Part shown: in pieces, positions 1 to 13,600 of the stretch | Position numbering within the stretch: the first letter of the stretch is position 1 | Layout of the letters: every line of letters starts with the position of its first letter | NCBI GenBank assembly: GCA_963556255.1 | Contig: OY744611.1 | Coordinates: 8,546,376 to 8,610,375 of the forward strand | Direction: 5' to 3' | From: Allolobophora icterica | Taxonomy: Eukaryota > Annelida > Clitellata > Crassiclitellata > Lumbricidae | Length of the DNA: 64,000 bases | Notes under the pieces: generated by a model | Told to the model about the DNA's origin: nothing | The model's input: the letters and a program-made list of their open reading frames with translations, nothing else | The model's database searches: none | Position numbers and translations under genes: made by a program

Positions 1-690
1 ACATCAGAATGGGATCTCTAATAGTTTGTTTACTACAAAACTTAGTGTAGATGGAGGTATATATGCCAATCTGTAGGAAATCTGTTTTCTGCCAACACTG
101 CTTGAAAACATAACATATATTTCTTTGTGTACAACTTCAAAATTTCCAAGTTGGTAGCAGTTTATCAGAGAAAAGATGTCTGAAGTCCTGTAGCTTACAT
201 TCAGACATCTTTTCTCTGATCAACTGCTACCAGCTTGGAAATTTGTTATGGTTAAATTAGAAAGCTGCCCTCCTGAGAGCTGTGATAAAAGTTGTTGAAT
301 TGTACACAAAGAAATTCCTAAGAATAACTTAAAACTATGTGTGAACAAAAGAACATGTATTAAGAGCATTGGACATATATACATATATAGCAAAGAGTAC
401 ATATCTTGAAGGAGCACTAGTTATAAATGAATACATGTGATCTTAATCCATGTTCTTTTTTATTCATATATCTTTTTTTCTATTCTTCTACTTATTCAAG
501 AGTATAGTTCATAAACTATACTGTCTTAAGACTTAGAAATTTATATGTTATGTGTCAAGCAGTGTTGGCAGAAAACAGATTTCCTACAAATTGCCATTAT
601 ACCTCCATCTAGACTAAGTTTTGTAGTAAAAAAACTATTAGAGATCCCATTCTGATGTCTTCTGAGGATGTTCAAGACACTTCAAAATTA
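1..690. mobile_element. Long inverted-repeat (foldback) element, left end cut by the window edge
   Basis: Positions 1-118 are the inverted copy of about 541-658. Inside lies a second palindrome: 118-180 pairs with 201-317 in two arms (around 163-180/201-222 and 137-160/222-247, plus 120-140/296-317). The outer arm runs off the left edge, so ends and target duplication cannot be judged. No transposase ORF is present. This is a foldback/MITE-type DNA element inside intron 29. Confidence 0.75.
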
Positions 691-780
691 CTAGAATGAA
701 CTATAGACAAAAGTAGCAAGTTGAACATGTTCGATATCAATTTAAGGAGACAGCGATATTGAAGTTTGCACGTAACTGTA

Positions 781-870
781 TACACAAAAAAATTATAGAA
801 AAAAACCGTTAGAGATCCCATTCTGATTTCTTCTGAGGATGTTCAAGACACTTCAATGTATAAGTGTGAA
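781..870. repeat. Third partial copy of the foldback element's terminal arm
   Basis: About 50 bp (806-858) repeat the terminal arm at 643-690 in direct orientation, sharing TTAGAGATCCCATTCTGAT and the following TTCTGAGGATGTTCAAGAC. It is probably the remnant of a second copy or a local duplication. Confidence 0.65.
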
Positions 871-1319
871 TTTTTTCAGATTTTAAAAAAGTTGCGAAAA
901 GGTCAAGGTCAAGGCTAAAGTGCTAATTTGTGGAATATGGTTTCGATGTTAAACTTTTAAACAGTCATGATTAATTTGCCCAAATAGTTCATCAAAAGAG
1001 CTGAATAATGACACCAAGAACACCTTCCTAGCTCTCATATAAGCTGAGATACAGACGTTCAAAGGTACGAGGTCGAGCGGGTCGGATCAAAGTTCGCCGA
1101 CCCGTATCTTGGAATGTAGTTGACCGAAAAAATTTTTTTTGCAGTTTTATACATATCTTTGCCCAACAAGTGGGCAAAATTTCAAGTAAATCCGAGTCGG
1201 TCGTGTCAATCACTTTGGTTGAACTGACATGGAATCACCCATACATATATATTATATACATAAAAATACATAATACAATGCATACATAAATACATAACCA
1301 CATACACACATAGATACAA

Positions 1320-1475
1320 GGTGAAAGCAGGTTAGATGAAAAGAGGTAAAAGACGTTAAACGATGGTAAAGTAAGATAAGGCGACATGCACTGGTTGTGT
1401 AAGGTAAGGTAAAGTGATGAGAGGTAAGGTAAACCAGGCTAGGTAAATAGGGAAATGCAGAAGAAATGGTAGGTA
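1320..1475. repeat. Degenerate GGTAA/GGTAAAG pentamer tract
   Basis: A loose tandem of GGTAA-like pentamers. The same motif recurs in other introns and upstream of exon 1. Confidence 0.5.
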
Positions 1476-1530
1476 AGTACGACGATGTGAAGTTAGATAA
1501 ACAACGATTAGATTGGAAACGGAAACCGAC

Positions 1531-1654
1531 CTTTGTCACGAACTGGTTTCTGCTGACTCAGCGTTTCAATCTTTCGTTCCAGTTCCCTCTTTTCCCTGAC
1601 GAGCTTCTGCTTCTCGTCATACTCCTCCTCCAGCTGCACTTCCACCGATCTCAG
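1531..1654 (-). CDS. Myo18: Myo18 exon 29: coiled coil, last exon in the window
   Basis: Encodes [20 protein letters not shown], then [27 protein letters not shown](E/D)(D/E)KQK matches the family tail. Acceptor GGACAG, donor AAAG|GTCGGT, phase 1. No further exon is recognisable in 1-1530, so the gene continues beyond position 1. Confidence 0.93.
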
Positions 1655-4600
1655 CTGTCCGCAAAAACCCAGCAATGTAAAGCATAGCCAAATACAGTTG
1701 AAATCTGTCCTATCTATTATTATTATTATTGCTAATTATTACTGTAACTGTGGGACACTGTATCTGATTCATTAGAGCGTTAACCTTGCCACTCAAAGAG
1801 TATGGGGTCGAGTCTCCTCTTGTACTCTATCAACAGATATTCGTGCTGTGCCTTGCACCAAAACAGTGCTGGGCGTTCTCTCAGTGGCTGGTTAGAAGCT
1901 TAGGAATTGACTGACCAATTGTTTCCCTTTTGTTAATTCTCTGACGTCATTTTCACAACTAAACTTAAAACTCGTATGTTCCACCTTGCTCACTCTTTGC
2001 ATCTTGGCACATATTCATTTTCCACCTGGTATCTTTAATTGGATCTTCACTATAAATTCTCTTCAAGTGACCATCAACTTGGACATTACGATAACGGGAC
2101 CATACAAGTCATAAGATCACATAAAGCTCATGAGTCGAGTGGAGTGACAATGGGCGAATGAAATCTGTGAATCAATAAATCACAGAGTAACAAAATGAGT
2201 ATGTAAGTAAAAAATTCATAGTGAAAGTGAATAACGCAGTAAGTTAGTCAGTTGGTCTGTCACTTATCAAGCAAGTCCATCAATATGTCTCAAACTAAGT
2301 CAGTTGTTGACTCAAAGAAATAAACACATATATACATGCATTTATACAAACACAAGCTTATAGAGACAGACACATAGACAGACAGACAGAGAGACAGACA
2401 GACAGACCAATGCATAAACACACAAATAAACCAACCAACCAGTCAATCACCAACCAATCAATCAGTTCTTCAATCAACCGACCTTCTTTTGACTGCTTCC
2501 CTTCAGTGTCTCTAGTTCTTGTTCTTTTTCCTCCAGTTCTTTGGCATGCTGTTGACGTAGCTTCTCCTGTGCCATCTCCATTCTCAGTTTAGCCTTCAAT
2601 CAATCAACAACAATTGCACATTTTAAAAACACAGTTCAATCAATTCACAACTATTCAATCCAATCATGCTTCCAATTTGCATTTCTGTATAACTTCACAA
2701 GCGTTAAAAATGCTTTTAATACTTCTAATAATAGTAATTGGTAGTTGATTCCATTCCTTGGGAGTAGCAAACTGGAATGCACGAGAGCCCATGACAGTCT
2801 ATGTCGAGGCTCAACCAAAAGACCCATACCTGAAGATTGCAGACTGTGGGGAGAGACACGTGTATGGAGATACTAAGTGTTGAATGTGGGTAGCAGTGAT
2901 CATTGTAAGGATTTTATAGGTCAGACAGACACCTTTGATCAGATCTTAGACACAAGATCAGCATGCACAAACAACATTTACAGGGTCACTACATCACTGC
3001 TGAGATGTCAATTCAGAAAATAATAACAAAGATAGCATTCTTCTTAATAATATTAATAACAAAAGTAATAGTAATAATAATAACAATAATAGTAATATAA
3101 TAATAATAATAATAATAATAATAGTAATAATAAAAACAATAAATGCTGTGTAAGCTCATAAGAATGCAACTTTTCAATAACTATCTGCATCTGCCCAGTC
3201 ACTCTTCTCCACCTGAAATGTCATCTAAAGCGAGCAAAATGGTGTAGAGAGAATGAGCAAGCACTGAGCATCAAGAATGAGTGAGCAACAATTGAGCACT
3301 GACCTGCTCAAGCTGTTGAATCGTTCCAGCTTGCTCATCCAGCTCTTCTTCCTGATCTTTTGCTTTGCGCTCAAATTCGTTCTTCTGCTGTCTCAGCTTC
3401 AGGATCTAATCATTTCAAATTAATTTCATATTAATAGTAAAATTAATGCTTCATCATCGTGTACCATTTCAACATAATAATTTTCGATCTACTCATTTTA
3501 ATACAATTTTAACAATATAATTTTCATGATCTAATAATTTCATAATCAAATCATTCTGATATAAATTTCATGATCTAATCATTTCACAATCAATAATTCT
3601 GATATAATTTTCATGATCTAATAATTTCCAAGTCAAACAATCTTATATATATTTAATAATCCAATTATTATAGTCATTTGCAATCTAATCACTCCAACAA
3701 CTTGAACAACCTAATCATATAGGATGGCAAGAAACCCACGTCAAGCAATTAGTTAACTAACAGCTAGCAATGGACAGTTCCATGATTACAAGGGATGGTA
3801 GGATGGTATGCATGACTTGCCTCCTTGTCTCCCTTGTCTGAAGATGCCATATCGAGCATCTCTGATTCAATTCGATGAATCTTTTCTGTCTGCAGCTCCA
3901 GGTCCAGCCTCACGTTCTACATCAAATTATATATTATTACTACTTTTTTACTGTTACTACTATTATAACTATTACTATTATTATCATTACTATTTTTAAT
4001 ATTATTATTACTATTATTATTATTATCATTATTATTATTACTATAATTATTACTATTATTATTATAATTATTCTGCATTTATTAAACACCACTATCTAAT
4101 GAAAAAGCATCAGTCAATAGCGTTGAGCAATTGTAAGTGAAGGACTTGCTCAAGATCCCTATTCAGTAACCTTCTTGGGGAAAGAGGATTGAACCCATGC
4201 TCTTCGTGTTACAAGACTAGCAATGTAAACGGTGTTCAAAATTTGGCCAATCGGCTAATTTATGTAAGGTCACTCAAACAAAAAGAATGAGACAGATGAA
4301 AATGGAACTCAACTAATCACAAGGTTAACTGCTACAAAGTTAATCGCAACAAAGTAATCTATTATGTTTACAACCTGAAGCCAGCCAAAAAGAAATATAT
4401 ATTAAAAAACTTGTACAACTGAAAATGAAACCAAAATCAATAAGGTAAACATAACAAAATTTAAGTTTAAACTTCACAATTTATATAAACGCAGAACTCA
4501 GAAACTGAAGGAAAATAGAAACGTTGAATATAATTTTCAATCAATCGAATAAATAGTAAAACAACAAACTGTTAGGTAACAATACTGTTTTATCAGTTGT

Positions 4601-7600
4601 GTTTTTGTCAGTATGAATCTCTTGAACTAACAAAAATTGATTGATTGATTCATAGATAGATCACTGTTACAACGTAATATTGTGTTATTATCACAGTACC
4701 ATAGGGAGAGATATTATTACAAAATTGCCTTTGTCAGGTACTTAAAATGCGCTAGGTTATACATAATACATACATATATACAATGAGGAGAGTGATAGTG
4801 AAGACTCGGGCCAAAATAAAACCGAAAGTAAAGCCTGAAAGAAGAAAGTGAAACTGAAACCTAAAACTAGATATTGAAATCAAAAGTGAAACTGAAAGTG
4901 GAGCAAACCTTAAGCTCCTGCTCCGTTGTGTACTTCTGTGTTGCCAGTTCCTCCTTCTCCCTCTGCAGTTTTTCTCGCTGGGACTTTTCTGCCTTCAGCT
5001 GGTCTGCCACCTTTGACATCTCCGAATCGAATCTGGAAAAACATGGAAAACATCAGACTGTGACCGATTTACTGGCTTATTGACTGGTTCATATACTGAT
5101 TTATTATCATTAATTTTTACTAATCAGTAACTTCTATAGCACCAGTGTCTAACACATATCCGATAATGTGTCAAAATCAATTAGGTAATTTTTACAACCT
5201 AGTAATTTCAGTGTAATTTTCACCATCAGATATGATTTACATGATTCAGTCATTTCATTATCAAATCATTTTCATGTAATTTTTAACAATAGACAAGTTT
5301 ATTTACTGACTTAATGACCACTTGACTTTTTTATTCAAAGACTTGGTGATGTATTTACTGACTTAATGACCATTTGACTCTTTTATTCAAAGGCTCGGTG
5401 GTGTATTTACTGACTTAATGACCACTTGCCTTTATTATTCAAAGGCTCGGTGGTGTATTTACTGACTTAATGACCACTTGCCTTTATTATTCAAAGACTT
5501 GGTGGTGTATTTACTGACTTAATGACCACTTGATTTTTTATTCAAAGGCTCGGTGGTGTATTTACTGACTTTATGACCACTTGACATTTTTACTCACAGA
5601 CTCGTTCGTTTAATGACTGGCTTGATCGCCAAATGACTTCTTTATTCACAGGTGCAATGGTTTATTTCCCAAACGATCAACTTGCTCATTCAGACCCATT
5701 TCCTGATTTAATGACCCAAATGACTCAAGGAAACATTGGTTTATTTCCTGACTGAATACTGAATGACCGTCTTATGTTCTACAGTCTGCTATATACAGTC
5801 TACTATCTACCTATAGTCAAAGGAAAACGAGGGAAGTGACTGACTTGCGCTGTTTCTTTTCCAGTTCAGTATTGCGTGTTGTCTGTTCCTCAACATGGAG
5901 TCGGATGTCAACGAGGTCCTGGTTGAGGCGTTGAGATTTGCGTTTCAGTCCAGCAATTGTTCGCTGGTGTTCGTCCGATTCTGCGACCGACTCAGCCAAC
6001 TGAAAGACAATGACGTAAACAAGGAAGTCTAGATCTTATAAGGATATTTCATTGATTAATAATGATTTAAGTACACTCAATCAATCGTTTAATTGTTAAT
6101 TTGTAAATTCGATCATGCCAGTGACTATGTACGCATGTGGACTTTTATAAAGCGCGTTTCGAAACCGCTGTGAACTTGGCTGTACAAGGGATATGAATAG
6201 GTGTATCTCAACATAACTATAAAAAGTAAATTGAGCAGAGTTTAAAGAGACAGCTCGAATGTCAGCTGGAAGGTTGTCCCAAAGGGATGGATCAAGCACA
6301 AGAGTGCCTAGTACACTCGTGTTGCCATATAGCAGTGAGGGACCATATGATCTCCACGGGCGGATGAACAAAGTGACTAGAAACCTGACTGAGTTGAAAC
6401 CGGCAGAAACAGCTCTCATATGTATGATGGAGCAAGGCCAACAACGAAAAGGAGGAGGATCTTGAATTTCATTCTGTTCTTGATAGGGAGTTAGGAGTGT
6501 ATCTGTCACAATGAGATATGAGAGAATTTTTGCACAAGGCATCAACTCATTTATTCATGGACAATTGGACATTGTCAATAAGCCAATTAAGTAGCAAGAG
6601 TTGCTCGCCTTTCGTTCGAGACTTTTCTTGTTTGCCTCAAACTGTTCCGACTCATCCTCGAGCTGTTGCTGGAACTTCTTCTGCGCCAACTCGGACTCTC
6701 GCCTGAGTCGATCAAACTTCTGCCGATAGATGGAATCCGACTCTGAAAAGGTCAAAGGTATACAGAGGTCAGATGTCACCTTGGGGGAAAATAACAATCA
6801 TTCTCCACAGGTCTGATTATATCCTACTCCTGTACAGGTAAGTTCTCTAATGAAAACTAAGTATGTGAGCGTCTATGATTGAATATTATTATTATTATTT
6901 CAATAATTGTTATTCCTATTGTTGGTAATATCACTTCATTACAAGCAATTTTTATTATCAACAGCATCATATTAAAATTTACTTACATATCATTGACATT
7001 ATAATTAGTAATAGCAGTAATATTACACTACAGTATTTATAATGCTATATTTACTACAACTGTCACCGTCAGCACTACATTTATTTCTTAGCAGTTATTG
7101 TAAGTTACTTTACCTTACCTTATGTTACCTTGTTACCTGTTATATATACATATATTGTAAACTATTCAATATATGAATTATTTTATTAGTAGTAATATTT
7201 TTCTTCTTCACAATTTGTATCTTATGTTATTCTACATTATTATTATTAGTGGATCATAATTAATATGAAACATCATTATTATTATAATTGTTTTATTAAA
7301 CACTGTCATTTCTAAATATGAGCGATGCTGTTCCACCTTCCGAATCTTCGTCAAGGTCGCTATCGACGACGGTGGCCAGCATCTTTGCATCCATCAGTTC
7401 CATCTCCGTCCTCCGATGCACTTGTTCCAGATTAGAAAACTTCACCTACCACCACACAGGTAACATAAGGTAAGGTAAAGTAACTTACAATAACTGCTGG
7501 TAAGGAAAGTAAAAAATTACACAGGATGTATTGCGAGTGTACGGTGCCGACATATAAATTTGAAAGGTTCAATATGTGTGGTAAGGCAAGACGGAAGGTA

Positions 7601-10600
7601 ATATGTAAAGTACAATTTCAAAAGGTACATTCATAGTATTCAATGAATGTAATGCAAGTGCGCAGTTGTCTTGATAAATGAGTAATAATGATATGAGTAA
7701 TAATAATAAAAAAATAAAAATAGCTATAATCTATTAATATAGTTTCCTTATATGCAAATTTGTCTGTCGGAGGACGCTACGTCGCAAACGGCCTCTGTTC
7801 TATTGTGAAACATAAACCAGTTGTCTTGATGACGGCGATAACCAACGATACATATAGGCCTATAATATGACGTCATAATATGACAGGCAAATACTCTAAC
7901 ACTATATACTGCCGTCATAATTATGACGGGAAAATACACTAGTAAATAAATAATAATGATAATAAATAATAATAATTCTCAATCACTGATGCTCACACGG
8001 TAGCTTTCAATACAGAACATTAAATCACCAAGAAAACTAACATTCTAGCTAACATCACATCACAAGTCCAATCCTAATTCTAACACCTGAACAGTTACTT
8101 GCATGGACGGCGCTATATAAATTGACCTTTCCTGTATTCATTGGGAAAGTTGAGTTTCACCTGCAGTTCCTTGAGTTCCTTATCGAGACGGATCCTTTCC
8201 GCTGTCTCCCTTTCCAGCATTTCGCTTGCTTGGTTTGACGTCGAATTCTCTTCCTGCAGGTCAGACACAACCTCCGTCAGCTGATGAAAACAAAAGAGAC
8301 AAACAATCGAATCAACTCTCATTTGAATCAAATGATAAATTTCATCAACACAGTGTACTTGGTAGCTGGCTCAAAAAGAAGCAGGCAGTGACGAACAGTT
8401 CCTTGAGCTAGCCTGACAGGCAGCCACGGGTATGAATTCTCAAATCTCAAGACTGTACTCTTCAGCTGGGGTTGGGTCGGGAGTGCTTCTCAGTAGATAA
8501 CCTTGAAGAGGCTCTATATAAATTCTCCATATGAATTGTCCATATGAATATGAAGTGTGAGTGACTTCATTTGCTTAGCCTCTGCATGCAAGGACAAGTG
8601 GCCAGTCCTCTCCCTCGCTGTCTTGTCTTCCCATTGATAGCGCAGCCAGTGTGCTCAATGCTCATTATAGCCGAGATGGCTATAGGGGGCGCAGTTGGAG
8701 CCGAATTTCCTAAGAAATTTCTGTCCTGGTTGAGATTTGAACTCCCAACCGCTTCAGTTGACAGTCCAGCCAGCAAGAAGATGATGAAGAAGACTACGAA
8801 CCGCGAGACCATCAGGCGTAAAAATCTAAGTTAACCAAATGTAAATTCAGTAGTCTAGTCTGATCATTCATGACCACCACACACACGTAACGTAAGTATG
8901 TACATTCCCAAATGGGATTGAGAGGAGGAGGCAATCATTTCCTTTTCGTAGGCCCCTGAGCCAACAATAGACAAACCCCAAGGCTGATGTGTATTTCTAG
9001 TCTATCCCTGACACCTACAACTGTAATTGTCATCATTGCGCCAGTGTCTAATGCACAAGGCATCAACCGATGACACAAAACCAAGCCGTAATCTGGTCTA
9101 TATCCAGAAGATCAGTCTGTAAGACCAATAACTCAACTTTACAAAGTCAGCCAGTAAGTCAATCCCAACAACAATCAATCGTATTTTCTGTGTGAGACCT
9201 TCCAGGGTTTTCCACTCACCCTGGCTTCTAGGCGTTCCATGGCCAGCTTATACTCTGCTCGTTCCTTCTCACTCTTTTCCAGCTTCTGCTTCAGCTGTTC
9301 CAGCTCCAGCTGCAATGAAAAAGCATTTAGTTACATTATCTTGCACTTTACATATCAACTTAACAACAACAACAGTAATAATAGAAATAATAATAATAAT
9401 AATAAGAGGAAGAAGAAGAAAAACAGGTCAATTGGAATCATTGTTCAGAAACCACAAAGCTTTGAAAACTCACTCACTCACAACCAACAAATCAACCAAA
9501 ACCATCAAATCTTCAACTCTTATTTCCGTACTCTATCTGCCAGAACACAAATGCAAAAACTCCAATTGGCTTACTCGCAACAAACACCATAACAAATCAC
9601 ATCAATGCACCAGTCAAAACACCAACTTTCTTACTCACACCAACGCACCATTCAAAAGACTCGTTATCTTATTCACCCTTAACGGCTTCATCTTCATCCC
9701 TCTATGCTCTGAGAGTCCTTCGAACACATGGTTTTCCATCGCCAATATTGCATGATATAGCAAGGGCAACCACATTATCCTGTGTTATGTATGCCTCCCC
9801 CTCATGGTGGGGTTACCTGAGTAAAGGTGAAAAGGATAGAGTCGATAGACTCTTAAAGCGCATACACAAAATGGATTTCCTTCCTTTTTCCATCCAGAAA
9901 GCAGATGATCTTGCTCGCCTGCATGGCTGACGTCCGGCTATTTAATGCTGTGATGACTAACCCACAACACGTTCTCTGCCCTTACTTCCCAGAGAGCCGA
10001 CTCACTCCTTACCTTTTTCGCCCTCTGGCGCATAATTTTTCACTTCCAACGAAGAATGATAAAAACTTTATATCGAGGGTATTATATTATAATTTGTATT
10101 AGTTTCGAAATGAGTTAAACTTAGCAGATAGATTTCAATTTATTATTTTACCTATCTATGATTGTTACCTATTGCGTTGTGTCAACTGGTTGATGAATAA
10201 ACGAAAATTTGATTTGATTTGATTTGATAAGCACCCATGAAAAGTTCAAACAGAGCTCAACAGTTGCTCACAAGGTCCTACCTCTCGTTCGCGCAGTTCC
10301 TCCTCAGTGCGGTGGACATTGAGGAGTGGCTTGACCTTGGTGTAAAGGCGCCACCAAGGCCACTCGCGAATCGCCATCAGCTTCCGGACATTCCTCTGGA
10401 CACAGGATGCAGCCAGATGCTGCAGCTGAAAGACAATGGCACAATCAGGTAAGACAAGAAATGCAGGGTCAGTCAAAAGAGTGGCAACAATGAGAAGGTA
10501 GAACAATAGGATGGTAGGACAATAGCAAGGTAGGACAATAGAAAGGTAGGACAATAGGATGATAGGACAATAGAAAGATAGGACAATAGGAAAGTAGCAC

Positions 10601-13600
10601 AATAAGAATATAGGACAATAGGAAGCACAATAGGAAGGTAGCACAATAGGAAGACTCACAGGACGCACAATAGAAGATAGGACAAGAGGAAATTAGGATA
10701 ATAGAAAAGTAGCACAATAGGAAGGTAGCACAATAGGAAGATAGGACAATAGAAAGCACAATCGGAAGGTAGGACAGTAGGAAGGTAGGACAATTGGAAG
10801 GTAAAAGAAAGAAAGGACACACACATACACCCACCCATCTACCTCACACACACACCTTTGTGAAGTACTTCAAAGGCATTATAGTGTGTCGACACATATA
10901 TATTTAGTCAACAATACATACATGCATACATGCAGGCATACATACACACATCCACTTATGCAAGCATACGCTCACACATAAAGACACACACAAGGTAAGG
11001 TGATGGCAAGGCATTAGGATGGCACATGTACCTAATAAATAGGTAAATTAAATTAAACAGGTAATAGGATGCCATGGTGATTAGAAGAAAAGGTAACAGA
11101 AAGGTAAGAAAGGAATAGAAAAACTCACATTGATATAGCACTATTAAGGTAATCCCCTACCAAACTGCTCAGAGCTCAGACGCCCTGAGGCCATGAAACT
11201 CCGAGTACCTTGAGTTTCTTTAGTCTTTTGTGGGCGAGGTGAGATCGACAGATGGCCTGGAGTCTTGTCACCCAGTCGGATAGCTTCTCCTCACGCACGT
11301 ACTCCAGCTGCGACAGTCCACCGGAATGGAAGAGCACCTACAAGGAATTCATACCACATCAGTGTTTCATAGACATACATGCATACACATCCATAGACAT
11401 ATCCATACACTAACACATACATACATAGCTTCATACATACATGCATGCATAAATACAGTCACACATATATGCATATACAACTCCATTTATTGATTTGTTG
11501 ATACAACCATCAATCTATTTATTGATCAATCCATCCATCCATCCATCCACATTTTCATCTCTATATCCATACACCTATTAACCAATTTTATCTATCAATC
11601 CATCCATTAATGTATCAGTTTTTCCATCCATCGATCTATTTCATCTATCAATCCAATCCATTCATAAATATATCAGTCCATCCTCAACCATCATTCAATA
11701 TATCCATCCACTTTATTAATCATCCATCCATGAACCATCCATCCATCCTTTTATTAATCAGCGATGGATAGAATTCATTCCATCCACCTCTCACCATCTC
11801 TTCATTCACCCATCCTCTCATGCACCCACTCATTCACAGGCCAAGCTATTAAAACTGTTTGCCTGTAAACCATTTAACATCAGCCTTACCTGACTTAGGC
11901 CAAGTTTGTAAAGTGTTTGGTCAACATCAAGTGCCTGCAACAACTGCTGTACAGCCTAAAACAAATGACAGACAAAACAACCTATCAGTTACCAAAAATA
12001 AAAATGTTTCCAAGCTAAAAGTGTACACAACGATGTCTTCCTCTTTAGTTCTCTGCCCTTGGGCAGTATCCAACGGCCAATGACGCCAGTCCTCACGATG
12101 CTGGGCTTCCTCCTTTGATTTGCTGCATCCATCCACCACCATTCTGTTCAGCAGCATCCGTCTAGGTCTTCCTCTCATTCTCTTCATTTGTTTTATGCTA
12201 GGTCCAGCTAACCTTTTCCATCTTGTTTTCAAAGTCTCCAACCTTCTAATATCCTCCTTTCCGATGGACCACATTTCTGATCCATACAACACCACACTAC
12301 ACTCCACATCATTGTTTTAACCATTCACATAATGACCTACATCCTTATTTATATTATCCTGATTAACACTGAATTGCTACGCGGCATTTTCCCCTACCAG
12401 CTGAGATTCAGCTTCGCTTCTCCACCAGATTAAAACTTTCATTATGTTTCACTTGAAGCCTCCATTAAGTTTAAATTCGCTTTAAAATTTGTCTTATAAT
12501 TCCCACGGCATTATATTTAAAATCTGATTCAAACCAACTTCTTATGATGATGACTGAGCTGTTCCAAGTTCAATATGCTATATAACATCAAAAGACCCAT
12601 GTTCTTTTCTTTAGTTAAAGGATGGAAGAGTGCAGCTACTTAAAAAAATCTTAGTATATATCTTACAAGCTTCTCATCAGCCACTGGTTCTACGGCCTTG
12701 GCGGATGGCAAGAGGATTTCGAAACGCCTGCGGAACTCTCTGAACTGCATATGTTCTGGATAGCCTGAAATGAACAAAAGCCATGTAAATGTAATCCAAT
12801 CTGCTTTAAGTATAATCTATCTTATCTAATCCATCATAACTACTCCATCATATCTAATCTAACATACCTCATATAATTGAATCTAATCCACTTCATATAA
12901 TATACTTTGTCCAATCTATTCCATCTATTTATCTAATTTGTCTTATCTAATACAATCTACTTCATCTACTTCTATAATCTGATCTACTTTATCCATTCAC
13001 TACCAACATATAAAAATTGTAATAGAAGTATACAAAGATATAGATACAAACGAACTGTAACTTAAGCACAACATCGATGTAGGTCAACGAGTCAGACGAA
13101 AAGGGTCACACAGACCCACTAAGGACTCGGCTGGCTCATTTACAAGGTTAATTACATGAAGTTGATGCAAGCATTTTTATTTTTGATCTGATCTATCTAT
13201 CTTTATATAACCTATCTTACCTGCTTCATCTAATTAACTAATCCTTATAATCTACTTAATATAATAAAATACTATTAAATTAGATTGTGTAAAGTAGATT
13301 AGAGTAGATCTACTCTAATCTACTTTACACAATCTAATTTACTTTAATCTACAAAATATAAAAAATCCATTCATCTAATCAATCCAATGTACTTAATCTT
13401 AGCTGTCTTATCTATTCTCTATTCTATCTAATCCGTAATCATATCCAGTATCCTCTGTTAACCCTCCAACTCACCCTGTCTGTAGAGTCGAACAGCGTCG
13501 AGTATCTGTGCCCCGCGGATCTGCAGCCGCACAAGAGGCACGTTCAGCATCGCCCCGTCTGCGAGGGTTGGGGTCGCCTGAGCCCCTGCGGGTGGAGTTG

